A stretch of 48,009 nucleotides of DNA from Myxococcaceae bacterium (GCA_019694575.1 JAIBBR010000022.1:1-48009), one strand, 5' to 3'; shown: positions 8,644 to 17,035, counted from the first letter of the stretch. The notes: generated from the sequence alone by a model not told the origin. Made by a program: numbers and translations.

Positions 8644-9735
8644 ATGTTCGGCAGCCGCCATCTCGCCCGCTACGTGGCCAAGGTTTTTTTGGCGTACTTC
8701 ATTGCCTTGCTCGCGGGCGTGGTGGTGGTGTTCTTGGTGGCCGACTTCGGAGACCGTATCAAAGCCTTTTGGGACCGCTCGTGGGCCGAAGTGGCGCTGC
8801 TCTACGGTTACAAAGGTTTGGTCGCGATTTACCAGCTCACACCGGCGGCCATGTTGCTCGCGGCGGCGGCGTCACTGTCGACTTTACGGCAGCGGGGTGA
8901 GTACACCGCCCTTTTGGCGCTCGGAGGCACGCCCCGGCTCGTCTTCGGCGTGGTGCTGACCTGCTCGCTGGTACTCAGCGCCGGCCTGACCGCTTTTGAC
9001 GAGTGGGTGGTGAGTGAAGCGGGCACGCGCATTGATCAACTCACCACTTCGCGGTTCAACAGTTGGGGCGACTGGCGCACTTTTTATGCGCCGAAACGGT
9101 GGTTTCGCAAAGGCGAGTGGGTGCTTTACGTGCGAGGTGAAGCGACGCCCGAGGGGCTCTCTGACGTGGCGTTGTGGCGGCTCAACCCCCGTTTCGAAGT
9201 GGTTGAACGCATTGACGCGCACGCGCTGCGCTACCAACAGCAGGGCCAATGGCGGCTTGAGCAAGTGGCCACGCGGCATTTCTTGGCCGACGGCTCGTCG
9301 ACGTATGAAGAGACCGCGGCGCGCCAGGTGGTGCTGCCCGGCACTTCAACTGACAGCTTTCGCATTCAGGGCGGGCGCCCCGAGCAGCTACAGACTGGCG
9401 AGTTGCTCACCCAAATTGCGCGGCGGGCTGAAGCTGGCCTTTCTACCGCGCGGTGGGCGGTGGCGTTTCACAGCCGCTTTGCGTACCCGCTGACAGGCGT
9501 GGTGGCGGCGTCGCTGGTGTTGGTGCTGGGCTCTCGGCGGGGGCGGCGGGGCCATTTGACGTTGGCGTTGGTCGAAGGCGTGGCGGTGGCGGCGATTATC
9601 TGGAGCGTTTCGTTGAGCTGCCGTGCGTTGGGCTTGTCGTCGCATTTGCCTCCGTGGCTTGCGGCGTGGGGCCCGGTGCTCTTTGTCGGTTGCCTGGCGT
9701 GGGGCTGGTACGTCTGGCGCGAGCGCTACGCGTGA
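8644..9735 (+). CDS. lptG: LPS export permease LptG (YjgP/YjgQ family)
   Basis: Partner of LptF in the LptB2FG complex. The 363 residues have the same architecture: N-terminal helices (FLAYFIALLAGVVVVFLVA), AAASLSTLRQRGEYTALLALG as the coupling segment, a periplasmic domain at about 120-250, and C-terminal helices that include FAYPLTGVVAASLVLVLGSR. I use ATG 8644; the in-frame TTG 8638, which overlaps the lptF stop, is possible. Its TGA overlaps the GTG of the next gene. The Lpt bridge proteins and LptB are not in the window. Confidence 0.87.
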   Translation: MFGSRHLARYVAKVFLAYFIALLAGVVVVFLVADFGDRIKAFWDRSWAEVALLYGYKGLVAIYQLTPAAMLLAAAASLSTLRQRGEYTALLALGGTPRLVFGVVLTCSLVLSAGLTAFDEWVVSEAGTRIDQLTTSRFNSWGDWRTFYAPKRWFRKGEWVLYVRGEATPEGLSDVALWRLNPRFEVVERIDAHALRYQQQGQWRLEQVATRHFLADGSSTYEETAARQVVLPGTSTDSFRIQGGRPEQLQTGELLTQIARRAEAGLSTARWAVAFHSRFAYPLTGVVAASLVLVLGSRRGRRGHLTLALVEGVAVAAIIWSVSLSCRALGLSSHLPPWLAAWGPVLFVGCLAWGWYVWRERYA

Positions 9736-11015
9736 AGACCGAGGCGCCGCTCACTGTTTCTTCGCGCTGGGCCGCGGTGGGCGCGGCGGGGTTCTGCATC
9801 TGGGCAGTGGGCGTGCAACTTTCAGAAGGGCTGGCCACGGTCGGGCTGGTTGTCACCTGGCTCGGTTGGCTGGGCGCGGTGCTCTCGACGCCGGGCGCGC
9901 TGAAAGCGTCGCTGCGGCAATGGTGGCTGCTCTGGGTGTACGTGGCGTGGGCGTTGTGGGCGCCTTTGCTCGCCGCCAGGTTGCCCACCGGGGCCGGAGC
10001 GGCACGGCTTTTCGACTGGAGCGCGATTCCCGTGGGGGTGTGGGCCCTCTCTATGCTGTCTGGTGCCCGTCGACGGCAGCTGGTGGCCGCGAGCGCCGTG
10101 GTGTTGCTGATCTCAGGCGCGGTGGCCGGTCTGCAGCACTGCGGCGCATGGCCGCCCCTCGAGGCGTTTCACCCACTGCGGTGGACCCAACTGCCTTTTG
10201 ATCGCGTTTACGAGCGGGTGCCCGGCACTGAAGATCGCTTCATGGGAGGCGGTTTGCTATTTCACCGTCTCAAATTCGCGCACGTCAGCGGCCTGTTGGT
10301 GATTGTCTTGGGCGCGCTTGCGTTGACAAGCCGGCCGCGGGCCAAAGTTTTTCTCTGGTTGGCGGTGGCGTTGGGGGCGACGGCGGTCGGTGTCTTTTCA
10401 TATGCACGCGCGGCAATGGCGGCGATGACTTTCGCCCTCGTGGTGTTGGTGCTGGTGGCGTGGGGCCGGCGTGGTTTCGCGGCGGTGGGAGCGCTCTGCT
10501 TGGCCGTGGGCGTGCTCGCCTTGTCGCAACCGGCGTTGCGCAGTCGGTTTAGCCAAGCGCTCACGCATGAAGGCAGTGGAGAGCGCACCGAGCATTGGCG
10601 TTTGGGGTGGCGCGCCGTTAAGACGCACTGGTTGTTGGGCATGGGCGTCGGCCAGTACACGCCTGCCAAGCTGGCCGATGCACACACGTCAGACCTGGTG
10701 AAAGAAAACCCCGGCAAGTCGCATTTGCAGCTGCTTTCCATCGCCGCCGAAAGCGGAGTGATAGGGGTGGGCCTCTTCGTCGCTGTTTGGGGGTTGCTCG
10801 TAAGGCGTGCCCGTCACCCTCTGGCATATGGCTTGACGGCCTATTTTGCAGTGCTGAGTTTGGGGCATGACCCGCTCTACCAGGCTCCGTTTTCAATGGG
10901 GCTGATGGCGGCGTGGGCGGTGGCCCTCTCTCTCGGCACGCGGCCCTCAAAACAGGCCGAGCACCCGCCGGTAGACGTCGCGCGTCATTCGGGCGCAGCG
11001 CTCCCAGGTAAATGA
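9732..11015 (+). CDS. O-antigen ligase/Wzy-like polytopic membrane protein
   Basis: A 427-residue protein with about 11-12 hydrophobic segments. The region HEGSGERTEHWRLGWRAVKT followed by HWLLGMGVG is the Wzy_C signature shared by O-antigen ligases (WaaL), Wzy polymerases and some protein O-oligosaccharyltransferases. Its place after lptFG and before glycosyltransferases favours attachment of O-antigen to lipid A-core, but ligase and polymerase cannot be separated from sequence alone. GTG 9732 overlaps the lptG stop; the longer open frame from 9453 is only lptG read in another frame. The last 69 bp overlap the 3' end of the convergent glycosyltransferase gene. Confidence 0.8.
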   Translation: MKTEAPLTVSSRWAAVGAAGFCIWAVGVQLSEGLATVGLVVTWLGWLGAVLSTPGALKASLRQWWLLWVYVAWALWAPLLAARLPTGAGAARLFDWSAIPVGVWALSMLSGARRRQLVAASAVVLLISGAVAGLQHCGAWPPLEAFHPLRWTQLPFDRVYERVPGTEDRFMGGGLLFHRLKFAHVSGLLVIVLGALALTSRPRAKVFLWLAVALGATAVGVFSYARAAMAAMTFALVVLVLVAWGRRGFAAVGALCLAVGVLALSQPALRSRFSQALTHEGSGERTEHWRLGWRAVKTHWLLGMGVGQYTPAKLADAHTSDLVKENPGKSHLQLLSIAAESGVIGVGLFVAVWGLLVRRARHPLAYGLTAYFAVLSLGHDPLYQAPFSMGLMAAWAVALSLGTRPSKQAEHPPVDVARHSGAALPGK

Positions 11016-12026
11016 CGCGGCGCGGGCCCGGCCTTTTTCTACCAACTCACGCATGCGTGCCTCGTCTTGCAACAAGTCAGTGGTTTGTTTCACCCACGCG
11101 GTGGCGTCGTCAGCAGACACCAGCAGCGCGGCGTCTTTGAGCACTTCGGGGTGCGCTCCGGCGTCAGAGGCGAGCACGGGAGCACCGCACGCCAGCGCTT
11201 CGAGCGCCGGCAAGCCAAAGCCTTCGTAGCGCGAGGGCACCAGCACCGCTTGGGCGCTGCCGTAAAAACGCACCAAATCTTCGTCGGGCAACGGCGCCAG
11301 CTCGTACGTGGCGTCGGTAAAATCTAACGCGCGGCGGGCGCCCCGGCCGGCCAAGAGCGCGAGCGGGTGGGGAAAACGCGCCGCCACCGGCTTGAGCAGC
11401 GCCAGGTTCTTGAAGCGTTTCAAGTTGCCAATCACCGCCAGGTATTTTTCAGGCAAGCCACGGCGCTGGCGAAAATCGGCTTTCTCTGCATCGGCCACCG
11501 GCGCAAACATCGGGTCGACCCCATTGGGAATCACCTGCACCCGCGTGCTGTCGATGCGCAAGTGCTGCTGCAGCTCACGGCGAGAGAACTCTGAAACGGT
11601 AATCAACCCTGGGGCGCGGCTGGCGCGTGGGCGTACCACCCAGTGGTAATAAGCGGCGCGCGTGGCGCTGGCGCTCTCGGGCACCGCCAAATGGTTGGCG
11701 TCATGCAGCGTGGCCACCAGCCGGCCGGGCCACAGCGCAGGCAACGAAAACGACGTGGCGTGAAACAAGTCTGGCTTGAGGGTGAAAAGCGTGGCGGCGA
11801 GCAACGGCTGCTCCACCGGGGCCAAAAAAGCCGCCGCGGTCGACACCAGAGGAATGCGCGGGGTGAGGTGACCCAGCCCGTCGGGCATGCCTTGGGGGCC
11901 CATCAGCCCTTGAAATTGCCATTGCGGCTCGAGACGCGGCAGCCAATGCGCCAACTCGAGGGCATAGCGGGCGATGCCATGAAGATGGCCTCGCACCATG
12001 CGTAAGTCGATGAGCACCCTGGGCAC
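10947..12026 (-). CDS. Glycosyltransferase, GT4 family
   Basis: A 359-residue GT-B fold transferase. The N-terminal VLIDLRMVRGHLHGIARYAL binds the acceptor in this family. The C-terminal nucleotide-sugar domain has VIGNLKRFKNLALL and the EX7E motif in SRYEGFGLPALEALACGAPV. It probably adds a sugar to O-antigen or exopolysaccharide at the inner membrane. The start is uncertain: I use GTG 12026, and GTG 12047 would add seven residues; neither has a clear ribosome site. It is divergent from the next glycosyltransferase with at most about 44 bp between, and overlaps the 3' end of the O-antigen ligase gene by 69 bp. Confidence 0.85.
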   Translation of the reverse strand: MPRVLIDLRMVRGHLHGIARYALELAHWLPRLEPQWQFQGLMGPQGMPDGLGHLTPRIPLVSTAAAFLAPVEQPLLAATLFTLKPDLFHATSFSLPALWPGRLVATLHDANHLAVPESASATRAAYYHWVVRPRASRAPGLITVSEFSRRELQQHLRIDSTRVQVIPNGVDPMFAPVADAEKADFRQRRGLPEKYLAVIGNLKRFKNLALLKPVAARFPHPLALLAGRGARRALDFTDATYELAPLPDEDLVRFYGSAQAVLVPSRYEGFGLPALEALACGAPVLASDAGAHPEVLKDAALLVSADDATAWVKQTTDLLQDEARMRELVEKGRARAASFTWERCARMTRDVYRRVLGLF

Positions 12027-12070
12027 AGAAGGAGAATTTGTTAGCACCGAATGTCGGGGGCGGGTAATTC

Positions 12071-13174
12071 GTGGCGACCGTGAAAGTGGCGTTGGTGCAC
12101 GACTGGCTCATCACCTGGCGCGGCGGCGAGAAAGTGCTCGACGCGATGGTCGAGATGTTCCCCCACGCTGACCTCTTCACGCTCTTTCACCAGAAGGGCG
12201 CGATGTCACCGCGCATTGAAGGCCGCCCCATTACCACTGCCTTTCTGGGCAAGGTGGGGGCGCTGCGCAACCGGCACCGCTTTTTATTGCCGCTTTTTCC
12301 CGCGGCGATTCGCAGCCTCGATTTGAGCGGGTACGAGCTGGTTGTCTCCTCGAGCCATTGCGTGGCCAAGGGGGTGCGCGTTCCACCCGGGGCCAAGCAC
12401 CTGTCTTACGTGCACGCCCCCATGCGCTACATGTGGGACCGCTTCGATGACTACTTTGGCCCGGGTCGTGCTTCGCTCGCAGTGCGCTTGGCGGCGACGC
12501 TGGCCCGCCCGTTGCTGCAAAAATGGGACATCGCGTCGTCGAGCAGTGTGAATCGCTTCGTGGCCAACAGCGCTTACGTGGCAGAGCAAATTCGACGCCT
12601 CTACGGGCGGCCGGCGAGCGTGGTGCACCCTCCAGTAGAATTAGAACGCTTTCTTCAAGCGCCGTTGCCGGCCAAGCCGGGTGAGTACTTTTTGTGTCTG
12701 GGCGCGCTGGCTCCCTACAAGCGGGTTGATTGGGCGATTGAAGCGGCGCGGGTGCTGAAGACGCCGTTGTGGGTTGGCGGCGACGGGCCCGAGCTGGCGC
12801 GGCTTAAAGCCCAAGCCCCTTCGAACGTGAGTTTCATCGGAGCCCCCACCGACGCCGAGTTGCCCTCGCTCTATGCGGGTGCCAAAGCGCTGCTTTTCCC
12901 CGGCATCGAAGACTTCGGGCTCACGCCCATTGAAGCCCAGGCGTGTGGCGCGCCGGTCATTGCCTTCGGGCAGGGAGGCGCCCTCGAGACGGTCACCCCC
13001 AACACGGGTCTTTTTTTTCACCAGCCCTCGTCAGACGGTTTGGTCGCGGCGATGCGTGCTTTCGAAGGCTGGCGGGCGGGGTTTTCGCCTGAAAAAGCGC
13101 GCGCCAACGCCCTGCGCTTCTCGAGAGAAGCGTTCATCAAAGGGCTGCAAGCCGAAGTACGCCTGCTGGGTTGA
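12071..13174 (+). CDS. Glycosyltransferase, GT4 family (WbaZ-like)
   Basis: A 367-residue GT-B glycosyltransferase. It begins VKVALVHDWLITWRGGEKVL, a start found in WbaZ-type mannosyl- and related transferases, and continues with SYVHAPMRYMWDRFDDYFG. The C-terminal donor domain holds the EX7E signature in GIEDFGLTPIEAQACGAPVI. The likely role is addition of a sugar to a lipid-linked glycan intermediate in the cytoplasm. GTG 12071 is used; GTG 12080 is possible. The gene lies 49 nt upstream of the initiating phosphoglycosyltransferase, so the two probably serve the same polysaccharide. The sugar specificity cannot be read from the sequence. Confidence 0.87.
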   Translation: MATVKVALVHDWLITWRGGEKVLDAMVEMFPHADLFTLFHQKGAMSPRIEGRPITTAFLGKVGALRNRHRFLLPLFPAAIRSLDLSGYELVVSSSHCVAKGVRVPPGAKHLSYVHAPMRYMWDRFDDYFGPGRASLAVRLAATLARPLLQKWDIASSSSVNRFVANSAYVAEQIRRLYGRPASVVHPPVELERFLQAPLPAKPGEYFLCLGALAPYKRVDWAIEAARVLKTPLWVGGDGPELARLKAQAPSNVSFIGAPTDAELPSLYAGAKALLFPGIEDFGLTPIEAQACGAPVIAFGQGGALETVTPNTGLFFHQPSSDGLVAAMRAFEGWRAGFSPEKARANALRFSREAFIKGLQAEVRLLG

Positions 13175-13223
13175 GAGGAGCGTTTGTCGCCCCGCTGCGC
13201 CCGTGTGCTAGGAAAAGAGGGCC

Positions 13224-14615
13224 GTGTTCCGCCGCTTTCAGCGCTTCTACAACTCCATCAAGCTGTTGGCCGACTGGGTAATGCTGTCGGCCGCGTTCGG
13301 CTTGGCCTATTGGACACGGTTTCACACCGGCTTTGCGCACGAGTCGATTCCTAAGCTGGAAGACACGCTGTTTTCGCTGCTGATGGTGCTGGTGATTTTT
13401 CCCGTCACTTTTCGGCAGTCAAACCTCTACACCACCAACCGCTCGCGCACGCATATGGGCGAGATCTTCGAGGTCTTCAAGGCCACGGTCTTCGCCACGT
13501 TGATTTTGGTGGGGCTGACGTACTTCACCCGCGAGCGCTACTCGCGCATGACGATTGCGATTTTCGTCGTCTACGCATTTGTCGGCGTCACCCTGGTGCG
13601 GTTGGGTTTTCGCGCCGTGTTCAACGAAATTCGCCGTCGCGGTTTCAATGTGAAGTCGATTTTGGTGGTCGGGGCGGGCGAGCTTGGCCAGCGGGTAATT
13701 GAAACCATTCAGTCGCACCGTGAGCTTGGTTTTCGTGTGGTGGGCGTGCTGACGCGCAAGCCCGAAAAAATAGGCACCTTCGTGCAAGACGCCGAAGTGC
13801 TCGGACAGTTGGGTGATTTGAACCGCGTGCTCGACAAAATTTCGGTTGATCAGGTGATCATCGCGTTGCCGCTCGAAGAGCAAGCGTCGTTGCGCGAGCT
13901 GATGGACACACTGGCCCAGCGCACGGTAGACGTGAAGGTTGTTCCCGACCTTTATCAGTACATGACGCTGCACGGCGGCTTCGAAGAGTTCGGCGGCCTG
14001 CCGATGATCAGCCTACAGGGCGCTCCGCTCGACGGGTGGAACCGCATCGCCAAGCGGGTGTTCGACGTGCTCTTCAGTGGCATGTTGCTGTTGATTTCTC
14101 TGCCGGTGCTCGCGGTGCTGGCGCTGCTGGTGAAGCTGACGTCGAAGGGCCCTGTGCTCTACCGGCAAGAGCGCATGGGTATGGACGGCCACACCTTCGA
14201 CATGCTCAAGCTGCGTACCATGCGCACCGATGCTGAAGCGGCTGGCGCGGCGATGGCGAGCGCCGACGATCCCCGGCGTACGGCGATGGGCACCTTCTTG
14301 CGCCGCTTTTCGCTCGATGAATTGCCGCAATTTTGGAACGTGCTGGTGGGCGACATGAGCTTGGTGGGCCCGCGCCCAGAGCGGCCGGTCTTCATTCAAG
14401 AATTCAAACGGCAAATTCCCCGGTACCACCTGCGGCACATGGTGAAGTCGGGCATCACTGGCTGGGCGCAAATCAACGGTCTGCGCGGGCAGACCTCGAT
14501 TCAAAAGCGCATCGAGTTTGATCTCTATTACATCGAGAACTGGTCGCTGCTGCTCGACGTGAAAATTCTGCTCCGCACCGCGTTCGGCGGTTTTCTTTCG
14601 CGCAACGCATATTGA
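13224..14615 (+). CDS. Undecaprenyl-phosphate glycosyl-1-phosphate transferase (WcaJ type)
   Basis: Polyprenyl glycosylphosphotransferase that starts polysaccharide repeat synthesis by moving a hexose-1-phosphate from a nucleotide sugar to undecaprenyl phosphate. Of 463 residues, the N-terminal half has four or five membrane helices and a Rossmann-like domain (LVVGAGELGQRVIETI). The C-terminal catalytic domain shows RQERMGMDGHTFDMLKLRTM, DELPQFWNVLVGDMSLVGPR and SGITGWAQINGLRGQT, the core motifs of the family. The size and N-terminal helices place it with WcaJ/WbaP-type enzymes. GTG 13224 has AGAGG 5 nt upstream. Its TGA lies 2 nt before the next ATG. Confidence 0.93.
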   Translation: MFRRFQRFYNSIKLLADWVMLSAAFGLAYWTRFHTGFAHESIPKLEDTLFSLLMVLVIFPVTFRQSNLYTTNRSRTHMGEIFEVFKATVFATLILVGLTYFTRERYSRMTIAIFVVYAFVGVTLVRLGFRAVFNEIRRRGFNVKSILVVGAGELGQRVIETIQSHRELGFRVVGVLTRKPEKIGTFVQDAEVLGQLGDLNRVLDKISVDQVIIALPLEEQASLRELMDTLAQRTVDVKVVPDLYQYMTLHGGFEEFGGLPMISLQGAPLDGWNRIAKRVFDVLFSGMLLLISLPVLAVLALLVKLTSKGPVLYRQERMGMDGHTFDMLKLRTMRTDAEAAGAAMASADDPRRTAMGTFLRRFSLDELPQFWNVLVGDMSLVGPRPERPVFIQEFKRQIPRYHLRHMVKSGITGWAQINGLRGQTSIQKRIEFDLYYIENWSLLLDVKILLRTAFGGFLSRNAY

Positions 14616-14617
14616 AT

Positions 14618-15145
14618 ATGGCTGCACCGCTGCTGACCCTTCTTGCTGTGTTGCTGGCAGGCGCTTCTGATGCCGGTGTTGCTCCGCCGACTGACCGCGA
14701 CCCTCCCGACTTGGCGCGGGTTTACTTTCGAATGGGCGACGTGGCGCGGGCGATTACCGTGGTGCGCAGCTGTGCCAAGACCCACCCCAAGCAGTGCAAG
14801 AAGCTCAAAATGGCGTTGGTTGAATACCAAGCGCTCGCCACCCGCTTTTCTCCGCTCACGCAAAGCGACGTGAAGGCGCTCTTGGCTTGGGACGCGCAGA
14901 TTTCTCCAGGAGAGCCCAGCCGCATGACCAAACCGGTGCTTGAGCGTTGGGTGGTGGTGCCGCTGCGTGAAGCGGGCCTGGCCAATGCCGCGAGCAACCC
15001 CCGGCGGGCGCTTGAATTGGTGGAAGCCGTGCTCGACGAGCAGCCGGGCAATGCCGAAGCGCAGGCAATGCTGCAGCAGTTGTCGCCCGACGGGGGCACG
15101 CGGGCCAAGCCGCTCCCCATTTTAGAGCAACGACATCAGCGCTGA
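14618..15145 (+). CDS. Exported TPR-like protein of unknown function
   Basis: A 175-residue protein starting MAAPLLTLLAVLLAGASDAG, a probable Sec signal peptide. The rest is helical: PPDLARVYFRMGDVARAI resembles a TPR helix pair, and AASNPRRALELVEAVLDEQP near the C-terminus resembles another. I do not recognise a defined family. It begins 2 nt after the WcaJ-type gene and is probably co-expressed, so a role in polysaccharide export or assembly is possible. ATG 14618 is preferred to TTG 14612 because it begins the signal peptide. Its last 24 bp overlap a tiny minus-strand frame. Confidence 0.65.
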   Translation: MAAPLLTLLAVLLAGASDAGVAPPTDRDPPDLARVYFRMGDVARAITVVRSCAKTHPKQCKKLKMALVEYQALATRFSPLTQSDVKALLAWDAQISPGEPSRMTKPVLERWVVVPLREAGLANAASNPRRALELVEAVLDEQPGNAEAQAMLQQLSPDGGTRAKPLPILEQRHQR

Positions 15146-15205
15146 GAGCGTACCAAGAGCGACCACTGCACACAGCGCCAGCGCGGCGCGGGTAAGTGAG
15201 GGCAT
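15122..15205 (-). CDS. Candidate 27-residue single-helix membrane peptide
   Basis: A short frame, ATG at 15205 to TAA at 15122, encodes 27 residues. It starts MPSLTRAALALCAVVALG and is hydrophobic to its end, one predicted membrane helix with an Arg near the N-terminus. It lies 17 nt after the stop of the minus-strand EEP-fold gene and could be its last cistron. No close ribosome-binding site is seen (AAAGG is about 15 nt upstream), and the end overlaps the convergent gene by 24 bp. It may be a real small protein or chance. Confidence 0.3.
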   Translation of the reverse strand: MPSLTRAALALCAVVALGTLSALMSLL

Positions 15206-15222
15206 GGGTGGGCGACAGCCTT

Positions 15223-16158
15223 TCAAAAGTCGGCAGACACGCCAATATGATCTGACGGCCACAACACGCCGCCGTTGGGCAGCTCGACAGGCTGATCAAA
15301 AATAGGAGCGGCACGGGTATGCGCTCGGTTGCTCGAGCGCAGGTAAAGAAAGTCAATGCGCCGCGACGAGCGAAAGCCCGGTGTGTCGAGCGGAAAATTG
15401 CTGTTGGTGCAGCCGTGGTGCTCTTCGTCGTCGCAACGCAGGCCCGAAGCTGCGCCCACGTCGATGAAGCCCGCTTCACGCATCAGGCGGTGAGCGATTT
15501 CGTCGTCGGTGCTGTTGAAGTCTCCACCCACCACGACGCTGCCGTTTGGGTCGGCGGTACTTTCAATGAAGCCGAGCACGCTGCGAATTTCTGCGGCTTG
15601 TGCGCCTTCTTGGCGAGACCCCTCGAGGTGCACGTTGTAGGTGTCGATGACTTCTTGCCCTGACGCGACGCGCACGTGCAGCACGATGCGCAAGTCGCCC
15701 GGTACGGCGAAACGGTGCGCCTCGAGAATCGGCCAGCGGGTGAGAGTGGTTTGGCCAATGCCGGCGCCTCCGTTGAACATCACGCCCGCGCCCAGGTAGC
15801 TGGCGAAGACCGATTGATATGCGTCGCCCGGTACATCGAGTTGGGCTTTGAGCACCCGCCGCACGTCGGGGTAACCCGTGAGCCAGCCGAAATAAGTCTC
15901 TTGCAGCATCAAAACCGCGGGGCGGCGCTCTTTGAGTGCGTCGGCGACGAGCGGCAGCCGCTCGGGAAAACGATCGTACGGTTCGGCGCGCGCATCTTCG
16001 TTGCGCACGCCGTGGAGCATGTTGAAGGTGACGACCGACATTTCTGATTCGGGTGAAAGCGCAGGTGCGTAGGGGCCGCAATGGGCGCCAAGCCCTGCCG
16101 CCAAAAATATGCTCATGAATTTTACAGAATGGTAACAAGGAAAATTTGTCATCTTCAT
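15223..16158 (-). CDS. Endonuclease/exonuclease/phosphatase-fold protein, probably exported
   Basis: A 311-residue protein of the EEP superfamily (DNase I-like), which includes nucleases, sphingomyelinases and inositol phosphatases. Motifs are present in order: TFNMLHG (Asn), LMLQETYFG (metal Glu), YNVHLEG (His), VVGGDFNSTDDE (Asp/Asn) and the final SDHIGVSADF (Asp-His). A hydrophobic stretch near residues 14-25 suggests export. RRIDFLYLR precedes the end, as in this fold. The first ATG overlaps the stop of the upstream lipoprotein gene by 4 nt (ATGA), so the two are probably coupled. The substrate is unknown; extracellular DNA or phospholipid headgroups are both possible. Confidence 0.82.
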   Translation of the reverse strand: MKMTNFPCYHSVKFMSIFLAAGLGAHCGPYAPALSPESEMSVVTFNMLHGVRNEDARAEPYDRFPERLPLVADALKERRPAVLMLQETYFGWLTGYPDVRRVLKAQLDVPGDAYQSVFASYLGAGVMFNGGAGIGQTTLTRWPILEAHRFAVPGDLRIVLHVRVASGQEVIDTYNVHLEGSRQEGAQAAEIRSVLGFIESTADPNGSVVVGGDFNSTDDEIAHRLMREAGFIDVGAASGLRCDDEEHHGCTNSNFPLDTPGFRSSRRIDFLYLRSSNRAHTRAAPIFDQPVELPNGGVLWPSDHIGVSADF

Positions 16159-16868
16159 TCATGACCCCCGATCAGCACGCCGAGCGCGATTTGAAACCCC
16201 AAACCGTCGGCGGCAGGTGACGCCACCGGCATGTGAGGCGCGGCTTCAATGAGCGGCAGGTACAGAGCCACTTCGGGAAAAAGATGCACGTTCGAGGTGA
16301 GCGGTACATCAAGGCCCACAGAGCTGCCGGCGGCGAGCGCGTAGCTGGTTAAAGCAGTTGTACCCACGAGCACACTGATTCGTTGGGTGAGCCGCGGCCC
16401 CACCACCAGGCCGTAACCATTGGCGAAGTTGAAGCCGACGAGCAGCGGTAAGTGAATATCAACCGCGTGCACCGCCGGAGTAATGCCCGCATTGCCGATG
16501 CCCTGTGTGGCGTAACCGATGCCCGGAGCAACGGCCCAATCGATGCCCCGGTGTGGCGTGTCGGAGCGGCGCAGCGCGATTTTCGAGTCGACAGTCAAAC
16601 CACCGAGCCAGAGCTTGACGCCCAAGTCGAAGCGCTGGGTCATACCCCGACGTACCGCAAGCTCGAGCCCCGGCATCACCGCGGGTATGCCGGTAGGCGC
16701 GAGCACTCCGTTGCCGTGAGGCGTGACTTGCACCTGCATGCGGCCCGGCGAGAGTGGCCGCGCACGGCCCTGCACCAGAAATGACGGGCACCCAGACAGG
16801 CAGAGGCCCGCGCATAGCGCGAAGACCGAGGTGGCAACGTTGCGGTTCAACGGAGTGCCATGTACCAC
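16155..16868 (-). CDS. Predicted lipoprotein with beta-barrel-like repeats
   Basis: About 237 residues. Residues near 18-27 contain ALCAGLCLSGC, a signal peptide ending in a lipobox (LSGC), so the mature protein would be lipid-anchored. The remainder has alternating hydrophobic strands (FDLGVKLWLGGLTVDSKIAL, YGLVVGPRLTQRISVL, VHLFPEVALYLPLI) resembling an outer-membrane barrel or porin-like fold. I do not recognise the family. The start is uncertain: GTG 16868 directly follows the U-tract of an intrinsic terminator, leaving no room for a ribosome site, and TTG 16850 is an alternative. The gene is coupled to the EEP gene by an ATGA overlap. Confidence 0.65.
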   Translation of the reverse strand: MVHGTPLNRNVATSVFALCAGLCLSGCPSFLVQGRARPLSPGRMQVQVTPHGNGVLAPTGIPAVMPGLELAVRRGMTQRFDLGVKLWLGGLTVDSKIALRRSDTPHRGIDWAVAPGIGYATQGIGNAGITPAVHAVDIHLPLLVGFNFANGYGLVVGPRLTQRISVLVGTTALTSYALAAGSSVGLDVPLTSNVHLFPEVALYLPLIEAAPHMPVASPAADGLGFQIALGVLIGGHE

Positions 16869-16871
16869 GTC

Positions 16872-16918
16872 AAAAATGAAAAGACGGCCCCCGAGACTTT
16901 CGTCTCAAGGGCCGTCTT
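16872..16918 (-). terminator. Intrinsic terminator downstream of nrdJ
   Basis: On the minus strand AAGACGGCCC pairs with GGGCCGTCTT (10 bp; plus coordinates 16909-16918 and 16881-16890). An inner stem GAGAC/GTCTC closes a 4-nt loop, and CTTTTCATTTTT follows. The plus strand has no U-tract, so the terminator acts on minus-strand transcripts. It lies 118 nt past the nrdJ stop and only 4 nt before the GTG of the next minus-strand gene, so it could also act as an attenuator for that gene. Confidence 0.75.
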
Positions 16919-17035
16919 ACCCCCTCCTCATGAAGTGACAGGGATCGCTAGGCATCCCCCGTCGGAGTCACCTTCTCCCAAAGGTGCTCCTTCACTCGGA
17001 CGCTTTACTTCTCGCTCTGGGTGGGAAACGAAGGT
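16919..17035 (-). ncRNA. Structured 3' UTR/leader between nrdJ and the terminator
   Basis: Reading the minus strand after the nrdJ stop, GGAG-ACCTT and AAGGT-CTCC form a hairpin enclosed by CGTC/GACG. It is followed by GGGAT/ATCCC around GCCTAGCG, then the terminator. A 12-codon frame (ATG 16955 to TAA 16917) ends flush against the terminator stem. I compared the motifs by eye with common riboswitch cores (c-di-GMP, glycine, fluoride, cobalamin) and saw no match. It may be a processed 3' RNA of nrdJ or a leader controlling the lipoprotein gene. Confidence 0.35.

Noticed and set aside
9453-9731. N-terminal extension of the O-antigen ligase gene
   Set aside because: It is lptG DNA in another frame; GTG 9732 overlaps the lptG stop as in neighbouring genes.
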